Positions 55,991 through 64,000 of a stretch of DNA of 64,000 nt are shown here, one piece after another. Positions within the stretch are counted from its first letter, which is position 1; the number at the start of each line of letters is the position of its first letter. The translations under genes and the position numbers were made by a program. The notes below the pieces were generated by a model that saw only the letters and a program-made list of their open reading frames with translations, was not told the DNA's origin and ran no database searches. Source of the stretch: Meghimatium bilineatum (Eukaryota; Mollusca; Gastropoda; Stylommatophora; Philomycidae); contig CM067316.1 of assembly GCA_034231615.1 (NCBI GenBank), positions 25,381,791 through 25,445,790 on the forward strand, given 5' to 3'.

Positions 55991-56639
55991 TTATTGCATA
56001 TAATGGCTCATGTGGAAGGTCTGTGGGTCTTACCAACGAGCACAGGTCTTCAACAAACTTCATATTATTTCCATGTTATGTTCCTTTTAAGATAAAAATA
56101 CAAACAATATTTGTGAACATGTAGACATTACTTTTTAATACACATTAAGTGTAAACATCAAACTCTGACCTGTGAAGAGGCCACATACAATAAGACACAC
56201 AAAACATAATACTTAACTACATATAGATTATATATAAATAAGCACTCGATACAACATAATGAATTAGTAAAAGATCAAGGTATTTGTATACAATAATATC
56301 GAATTTTTATGTGGTGCAAAAGGTTTCACATTACTCTTGTGGGATTCCCAGGGTTAGCAAAAAACCAAGATCTTAAAAGTATCTCCGCATGGTGCACCCT
56401 GGAAATAGAAATATCGCAGTTTGTGTATTTCTTACCAACACTTCTAGGTATCATGCTTTTATTTCAGGTGAGCTCCCATTGCCTGTGACAGCCTTCCTAT
56501 TTGTCAAAAGATAAACGATTGGGGTATCTTCTCTACTCCATGGTGGTTTATCACCCATGAAGGTTTATCTGGGTGTCAGTTTCTGAGGAGATGGTAAGCA
56601 GGAATTTAGACTGATACGATCACATCAATCTTGTGTGAG

Positions 56640-58880
56640 GTAATACAGCCGTACTGAAAAGATCAAGAAACTGCGCCAGGACCTGACGGCATTAGGTACG
56701 ATGATCTCAAAGGCAGGTCAGACGAAGACCGTAAGGAGCTGGCAATGTTGTTCAACAAGAGCCTAGCAAACGGCACAGTAGAGGAGGACTGGTTGCATAG
56801 TTACTTGATCCCACTACCCAAGCCTGGCAAGAGTCATGCTAAGATACAGGGTTTCAGACTGATAACCATGCAGAATACGATCGGCAAGTTGTTAGAAAAG
56901 ATTGTGGCATGGAAATTGTCCCTACATCTAGAAAAGAATAATAGACTACCATCAACATTGGGAGGTTATCGTCCAGGTAAGCAGACTTGGCACAATGCCG
57001 CCGTGTTCGCGCAGGACGTTTTCGAAGGTTTTTGACAAACGAATGGAGACATGCGCTGCTGCAATAGACCTGGAGGATGCTTATAACAGAGTGCTCTTGG
57101 ATTTCTTGATGACCATAATGCTGCAACTCCCAAGTAAGTCCATTTGTTGTCAGGTGGATTGTCTCTGCACTTTATCAGAGACAGGTTGTTCTTAGGTGTG
57201 AGAGTTGGTCTTCGCCACCAAGTCATAAATCCAGGACTACCACAAGGGTCACCTCTGTCCCCAGTACTATTCAATGTGTATACAGTTTAAATTACAAGCT
57301 GTCAGATTGCAGGACCAGGGAGAACCATGTCTTATGCTGATGACATCTTGGTATATAGGCAGGGCAGAGATAGAGAAAGAATTGCCAGAAATTTGCAGAG
57401 GGAGCTTGATCGCATAGGAGAATGGTGCAGTAATTCTGGAGCTTTTGTTAATCCATCACAGGCATCGATAACATGGTTTCCCTTAAACAATCACATAGTG
57501 AACACGCCCACGCCATCGGTTACTTTGAGAGGGGATGTCCTCGAGAGAACCAGCACAATGAAGTACTTGGGGGTCATGTTGGACAGAAGTCTGAGTTTCA
57601 AAGATCATGTTGACCACATAATTGTAAAGGCTTATAAAGGTGTTGTGGCGATGAAAGTTATGACTGCTGCTCAATGCGAACAGAGACTGCTATTTCTGCT
57701 GTATCAGGGATTGGTGGTGGCGGTGGTAGAGTACGCACTGGCAATTCTGACACTGAGTCAAACTCAAACAGAAAGATTGGATAGAATCCAAAATGAAGCA
57801 ATGCAAATCATTTTGGGGTGCACAAGAGATACGTCGGCTCGGGCTATGCGATACCTACTTGATTGCCCAACTGCGGAGCAAAGAATACAAATGTGCAGGG
57901 CGCGGGACTACCTAAAAATCACAGCTGATAAAGAGCACCCTCTACACCAAGAAATTATCAAAGTGAAAGGCAGTCGACTAAAGAGAGGAAAGTCGTGGAT
58001 GGGGCGCGCAGAGGACGTTATACAGAGTGTCTGCAGATTGGAGGATGTACTACCTGGTGCCGATTGGAGTCTGGCACCCTCGGATTACCCAACAGCCTTC
58101 GAAGGAGTAATAACACTCAATAGAGAGTGCAGGGAATGGTGTCCGACAGTGGTCGAGTCGGAGGTGCTCGCTCTGATCAGTGAGAATTCCAGGGAAGGTG
58201 ATATAATTATATATACAGATGGGTAGGTTGAGAGACACATCAGGAGTTCCTGGGCTTTCACGGCTCAAAGGTGGGGGGAGACTATCAGAGAGGAAAGTGG
58301 TGCATTCGTTCAGGCGACAAGCAGCTTGACAATGGAGATTCTGGCAGTGACCAAAGCTTTGCAATGGGTCTGCTCACAGACTGCGAGCATGCCTGTATAC
58401 TCAGTGACTCCATGAACATGATTGTGAAAGTTCAGACGGGGTACGTTCCAGAAAAGTGGCTGGATGCAGTGAATAATTCCTGTGTGCGTACAGTGACTTT
58501 TATTTTTGTGCCAGGACACGTGGGAGTCAGGGGTAATGAAAGAGCAGATAGGTTGGCTGCCCATGCTGTTTTACAGCTGTAGGTGAAGCGATGGATCGGG
58601 CAGACATTTTGAATGCCCTACGGGAAAACGCACGAACAAATGACTGTACAAGTGACGATGACTCTTGTTCCATGATTAGAATAAAGGAACTTGGTTTGAA
58701 ATGTGGTGTCGCTAGAAAGAAGAGTTTTCGTGTACAAAAAAGAATGATGGTCAATCAACAACATACTGGGACTGTCAGTCAACGTGTAATGGCAGATACA
58801 CTCAAGGAAAGATCTGAGCACCTATGGACTTGTCCGGAGTGCAATGACGATGATACAACGACTAACTAACTAACTAACTT
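56640..58880 (+). mobile_element. I/jockey-like LINE: RT plus RNase H, longest copy
   Basis: In order: APGPDGIRYDDL (56675), LIPLPKPGKSHAKIQGFRLI, GGYRPGKQTWHNAAVF (to 57030), AAIDLEDAYNRV, LPQGSPLSPVLFNVYTV, MSYADDILVYRQGRDRERIA (catalytic YADD, 57327), KYLGVMLDRSLSFKDHV, RLDRIQNEAMQIILGCTRDT, then RNase H IIIYTDG, ILAVTKALQWVC, FVPGHVGVRGNERADRLAAH and SEHLWTCPECNDDDTT. It ends in (CTAA)n at 58860-58880. The 57327-58226 stretch is open for 299 codons, but frameshifts near 57033 and 57200 and a stop just after YTDG make it inactive. No endonuclease domain upstream: 5'-truncated. Confidence 0.93.
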
Positions 58881-58984
58881 GTGTGAGGTATTTGTTCTGC
58901 TACCAGTAAACTTGTCTCATGTAATTAGATGCCATTGTCCCCTCAGATACTGGCCTTTATTCTTGACTGTGAGCCTCTTCCAGT

Positions 58985-59530
58985 ATAGGTAATTGTTGAA
59001 ACAGTAAAGTTGAACAAAGAGATACAAAATAGATGCAACAAAACATACCAGATCCTAGGACAGATGACACATATATTTAAGAACAAAAATGTAAACATAG
59101 ACACTAAAGTTGCATTATAAACGACTATTATTATCTCATCACTGTGTACCAGTGCCAAACCTGACGACAGCACAAGACAAAAGAAAAACAGTGACGGCAG
59201 AAATGACATGTCTATAAAGAATACTTGGGAGTGTCATTAAGAGATAGAACTAGAAACAATAACATCAGACAGATAACCAAAACAATACCAGTTTTGGAAC
59301 ACATCAAAAGACAACAGATCAAGTGGTTTTCACATGCTTCCAGATTACCAACAGATAGCATGCCACAAATGGCCATGACACATTGATATAACGGATATAA
59401 AGCCAGAAGCAGATCATGTAAAAGATGGATCAAAGAAATCAAAGATGTCACAGGAACAAGCTTACAAAAAACACACAAGAAGGCCACCTCCAGAGAACTC
59501 TTCTACCCCTGATGCCGCAAGGCAAACAAA
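58985..59530 (+). mobile_element. RTE-type LINE fragment
   Basis: Reads VKLNKEIQNRCNKTYQILGQ, then broken LYTSAK-like text, KQYQFWNTSKDNRSSGF in one frame (WNTSKDN from LEHIKRQQIKWF in another), and an end PDAARQTKATAYR. Same family as 31388-32310 and 62500-63290. Confidence 0.75.
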
Positions 59531-59534
59531 GGCC

Positions 59535-60285
59535 ACAGCGTATAGATAGAAAAATAGAGTAAAGTTGAACTAGGGTTGATTCCTCTCTCAGCCGGGGTTT
59601 TGTTCACTGACATCATGAACACCTCAGCTAAGTTTAAGCTTCTAGCCACATTTTTATTTGTACCTGGTCGGCATGGTATCTTGCCTTTGCCTTTCCACAT
59701 AACCTGCTGTCAGAAGACTTACTCTTGAGCATAAACTTTGTTTTCAATATAGTTATAATATTTTCATTTATTCTTGTACATGATGCTTCTCTCTAGCACT
59801 GTGTTGCCCTCACATGTACTTAACAGGCAAATGGTACTTCTCAAGAGACATTCTCACAATTCCCGCCTTAGTGAGCTTTCGGACATGACAACCCGCCACT
59901 TCAAGCCAGCCTTTGTCTTTACCTGAGCTGCAACAGTGATTGGCTGTGGGGATCTAGAGGTTCTATTCAGAGATAATTTTTCTTGTGCCTATAATTCTCA
60001 CTCTGTCTGGTCTACACTGCATGGATATGATCCATAAAGCTTTAGTCAAATTGCTTCTCACAAGCTTTGAAGCAATGTTTATAGGGTGCACTATATGAGG
60101 AGGTACTTTTAAGATCTTGGTTATCTGCTCACCAGAGGATTGCACGAGAGCATGCCTGAATGGCATAAATTCTGTTTTCTAGCTGTTAGTATTGAGTTAC
60201 TACAAAGCAAAGATAGTATGAAAATATTCATGGTCACAGAACCTAAAGCAATGTAGCAAAATAAATGCAAGTGAGCTCCAAAATA
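59535..60285. repeat. Repeat-derived DNA, class unknown
   Basis: The block tttaagatcttggttatctgct at 60108 recurs inverted and diverged at 11810-11840 and 56365-56390, indicating a dispersed repeat G. Confidence 0.4.
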
Positions 60286-60291
60286 TGTGGC

Positions 60292-61829
60292 TACTGTATA
60301 TTTCCAAATATAAGCCGAAAATTATTGTATTTCTTTCTGCGATTGGTGTAAGGGGTTCGGCTCATATACGCGAGCAATAAAAATGTAAAAACAATTACCA
60401 TTAGAAACACAAAAATAATAACAGAATACTATCAAATACTGGCAACAGGAAAAGAAAAATTACCAGCATGAACAGTCATTCAAATCCTTCGAAATCACGA
60501 TCACTGTTTGAATTCTGAAATAGTTCAGGAGTTTTATCCTCTGTCACAGGTACATCAGGATTAATATCATAGTCTCTATCTCACTGTTTACCTGTACATA
60601 GATGGACAACAAAGTTCTGCATTGTTTGTTGTCTTCACTTCCATTGATTACATTAATGAAGCACTTTTTGAAAGATTGGACGATTATTCTGGACGGAATA
60701 TCTGACCACAATTTTTTGACCCACTTAGCGAGTGATAATGTCAGCCTTTTTTATGTTGTCTCCCATCATCACAGCTAAATTGAATGACGGCATCCATTCA
60801 TTTTATTTTGTACAAAGTTTGTCCTCAAAAGCTTTGTTACGGGCGATATCTAGTGGCTGCAGGAGAGAGGTAAGGTACAGAGGAACTACAGATACAGACA
60901 GTCCCATCTCACAGCATTGTTTATACATTTTCTCTGTGAGATGTGCCTGAAACGAGTCCTAGACAAGCAAGGATTGTTTTTTGTTATAGCAGTCACCTTC
61001 TTCTGCCTCCACACTTTATCCAGTCATTTCAGAGTGCTGCTACTGTCCATCCAATCTTTCATGCAGGCATGCACAAATATGCCAAGTGGGAATTTCACAC
61101 CCTTTGCAGTCTTGTATTCAAAAATAATCATTGGGGGGGGGGGGGGGGGGGGGAGGAGGAGAAGAAATGGGGAGAAAATATTCTCCTCCTGCCACACAAC
61201 CTAAAACAACAGTGAAATGTTTCTTCTCATGTCTGGTCATCTTTACAAAAACCGTCTTCACACTTTTTTTTGTTCAACTGTACGATTTGAAGGCAACTCA
61301 AAACAAACTTTGGTCTTGTCCATATTTCCTATTTGTGATAGAAGTTAAATCTTCTCCGCAAGTTAATAGTTTAATTTTCATTTCTAGCTCTTTCAGCAAC
61401 TTCTGTGCAAGCTTATTGTGTGGGTTTCTAGACACGAACATGTCTGTTCATGAAACAATTGCACTGTATCATTAGAGCAACAAAGTTCACAGATTGTCTT
61501 TAGTGGAATGTAGGAAATTTTAATACGGTGGGAGTCCTGATACGAATATTTGTGTGGGTTCCAATTAATCCATTCTGCCGTAATCCCATTACCATTCAGA
61601 TAATTTCTTCTCCTGTGCAGGGAATGAAACTATATGACCATGTGCTGCTTTCTTTGTCCTTCGCATCAGAGACAATTCTTGCTTTTCCCCCAATTATTGT
61701 ACAGGATTTCACTTCATTATTACTGGTATTTTTTCATACCTCGGTTCATAAACGAGTTTCCGATTTTGGACATTAAAGTTACTTTCTTGGCTTATATACT
61801 GAACGGCTTATATTTGGAAAATTACAGTA
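60292..61829 (-). pseudogene. pogo/Tigger-like DNA transposon relic with terminal inverted repeats
   Basis: Left end TACTGTATATTTCCAAATAT (then AAGCCG) and right end, inverted, TACTGTAATTTTCCAAATAT (then AAGCCG): 26-bp terminal repeats with TA at the edges. The minus strand reads VIIFEYKTAKGVKFPLGIFV-type text, HACMKDWMD (pogo GWMD motif), LDKVWRQKK, then WVKKLWSDIPSRIIVQSFKK C and NGSEDN, the typical C-terminus of DDE_1/Tigger transposases. The catalytic D of the expected LxLDxFxxH block is replaced (PCLSRTRFRHIS). The N-terminal HTH is missing or unreadable, and a 21-G run sits inside. Internally deleted and dead. Confidence 0.88.
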
Positions 61830-61984
61830 TGTATTAGGGGCATTAACTATAATTGCATGTATTTAAATGTATTATTTTCTTGTACTTCTGTTACACTTAT
61901 CTAAAATAAAAAACATGAAATTTTTACAAGGTCATGTATGAGTTATACATGTAACATTCATGTATGCATTCATTGTTACGAATC

Positions 61985-62115
61985 AGTGCACACTGAAAAG
62001 TATATAGGTACTCTAAGTCCCAGTCTCTATAAATCTATCAGAGTGTAGCATCTCAGTATCAGTTCTGTGTTGATTTACCAGGTTCTTCACCAATCTATAT
62101 AGTTTTTTTTCTTTG
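61985..62115. repeat. Dispersed repeat F, copy 4
   Basis: Shares tctatcagagtgtagcatc and ttctgtgttgatttaccag with 6700-6760. Confidence 0.42.
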
Positions 62116-62499
62116 TCCGGTACATTACACCAATCTCTTGCAAAAACTTTAGTGATACCATGATTCATACTTCTGAAAATCTTCTGAATGGATGAGGTTC
62201 TCCGTTCATTATGTCAGAACAATCCACTGATTCAACTTTTGATACTGTGGCTAATGCACACAATATATTTTTAACATAATTGTATGCAGTATGTATGAAT
62301 ATACACGTGTACATGTGTATACATTTCTACACACATCAACTTACACACAACCATCATCATGTGTCATCAGCTGATGTTGGTAATGATAGATCTCCACAAA
62401 CTTGTATGTCTCAACTATCAGTTTTTATGTTGTTATCTTCGTTTGCTTTTTTTTGCTCTTCATATCAACAAAGAGGAAAACATTGCAAATAATAACCTG

Positions 62500-63290
62500 A
62501 TGAATAACTTAATAATGAAATCAATGAACTTTTATTTGCTGATGATCAAAGTTTAATATACAAAGATGAGGAAACTTTGCAAAAGCACATCAATGCATTG
62601 TTGTTAGCATGTCAGAAGTACAACATGAAAATTAAAGTAAAAAAACAGAAGTTATGAAAATTAGCAAGTCTTCAACACCAATGAATATAACAATAGATAA
62701 CACCAAAGTGAAACAAGCCAAAGAATTTAAATATCTAGGCATTTTTTCCGAAGATGGAAGACTAGACAGAGAAATAGAAACAAGGTGCCAGAAAGCAAAC
62801 ACAGTGACTTAACAACTTTCACCATTACTTCTTCATCCAAAGATCAAGATGGAAATTAAAAAACAAATAATATCTACAATTTTTATACCAACACTGTGCT
62901 ACCAATGTCAAACATGGTCTTTAACAGCTTCGCAGCAAAGAAAAATCATGACATGTGAAATGAAGTGTCTGAGGAAAGCTGCAATGGTTACCAAACTAGA
63001 TAAAATAAGAAATGAAGAAATTAGGAAAAGAGTTGGTATAATATCATGTATTGAACATATTGAGAGACAGCAAGTAAAATGGTTCAGTCACCTTATGAGA
63101 ATGAAGCCACACCAAATACCAATAAGAGCATATAATACAGGAATATCCGGGCATAAAGCCAAAGGTAGACCAGAAAACGGTGGATAGAAAACATTAAGAT
63201 AACCTTGAACAAACATGGACTAAATGCAACCTCGGCGACACATCTGGCCTTGAAATGACAGCTTAAGATACCACCCCTACGCTTAACGGC
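62500..63290 (+). mobile_element. RTE-type LINE 3' half, best-preserved copy of its family
   Basis: Reads FADDQSLIYKDEETLQKHIN (catalytic F/YADD), FKYLGIFSEDGRLDREIETR, IISTIFIPTLCYQCQTWSLT, CEMKCLRKAAMVTKLDKIRN, IEHIERQQVKWFSHLMRMKP and AKGRPE. Two frameshifts. It ends near ctacgcttaacggcaagtg, matching the 31.4-kb copy end (aacgctgaacggcaa). Confidence 0.9.
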
Positions 63291-63299
63291 AAGTGTGAA

Positions 63300-64000
63300 T
63301 GCGATCAACAATCATTCACCTGGGGATAGACAATATAATAGGAGGATTCTATTTTTCAGATTTCTGCTGGCAATGACTTGTTACATATAATCATCTTCAC
63401 TTTCTGTAATTTTGATTTTGTTTGCTGTATTCTATTTGTATCAGATAGTACAATAGAACATCAGATGTACTCATTATTTCAAAATCTTTAAATTCATGTC
63501 CCCCAGCAACATCCCATTTACTTTTATAAAAGTTTGGTGCTATTTCCCATTCATTCTTTTCAAGGTGATCACACCTTCTGTCTTCATTCAGGCTTTGGTG
63601 TTCTTTTCTATATACATAATTAATTCTATATTTGAGCTATTCACAGAAATGTTGTGAATGTAAAATCAAACTGTTCACAATACAGCTTAGACTGAAATTA
63701 ATAAAATAGAAAACATGATCACTAACACAAATATACTCAGATATACACACAAAATCACTAACACATAAGATATACAAAAGGTGTGTGTGTGTGTGTGTGT
63801 GTGTGGAGAATTAACTTTATTGTACTTGGGTTTACCCCATATGTACTCCACTCTCTCAATAAAGCAGCTTGCTAACTGTTAATACTCATAGCTCATAACC
63901 CCGTAGTTTCAAGTGATAATCACATTTAAAAATCAAGACATTACAACTAAAACTTAGACTGAAACAATCATGAACACAAGGCAAACAGCTGAACCACTAT
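63300..64000. other. AT-rich end of window with a (GT)12 run
   Basis: (GT)n at 63781-63804. No gene seen. Confidence 0.6.

Noticed and set aside
1..64000. A new multi-gene biological system
   Set aside because: Apart from RIDA and the CLIP4-like gene, essentially everything recognisable is transposon- or repeat-derived; no clustered novel genes were seen.

Overview
This window looks like nuclear DNA of an invertebrate animal. It is AT-rich (about a third G+C by eye), has spliced genes with tiny exons and multi-kilobase introns, and is packed with dead non-LTR retrotransposons, SINEs and small DNA transposons. I see no operons, prokaryotic signals, rRNA, intact tRNA or CRISPR. The SINE and RNase-H-LINE repertoire resembles that of molluscs and some arthropods, but I cannot place the species from sequence alone.

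Two host genes can be assembled exon by exon, both on the minus strand. (1) A complete RIDA gene (RidA/UK114 2-iminobutanoate/2-iminopropanoate deaminase) has six exons between 17471 (ATG) and 4009 (stop). It encodes 136 residues and every splice junction is in phase. (2) The 3' part of a CLIP4-like CAP-Gly linker gene has five exons between 54687 and 36637. They encode the last two CAP-Gly domains and the C-terminus; the 5' exons (expected ankyrin repeats and first CAP-Gly) were not found and probably lie beyond the window. One CLIP exon carries a single-base deletion in the diagnostic GKNDG motif.

Layout: 1-4.0 kb is intergenic DNA with LINE tails; 4.0-17.5 kb is RIDA, its introns filled with LINE, SINE and MITE pieces; 17.5-36.6 kb is a repeat-rich intergenic stretch with LINE relics, a mariner relic, a 210-bp-arm palindrome and two tandem arrays, one of which amplifies a reverse-transcriptase segment; 36.6-54.7 kb is the CLIP4-like gene with repeat-filled introns and five further tandem arrays; 54.7-64 kb holds the longest LINE copy (RT plus RNase H, 56.64-58.88 kb), a pogo/Tigger-like relic with terminal inverted repeats (60.29-61.83 kb) and RTE-type LINE fragments.

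The two host genes are functionally unrelated (metabolite repair and microtubule plus-end binding). I found no convincing new multi-gene system. The most interesting points are the odd active-site segment of RIDA, the one-base lesion in CLIP4, the repeated tandem amplification of LINE 3' segments, the long palindromes, and several repeat insertions whose target-site duplications can still be read.
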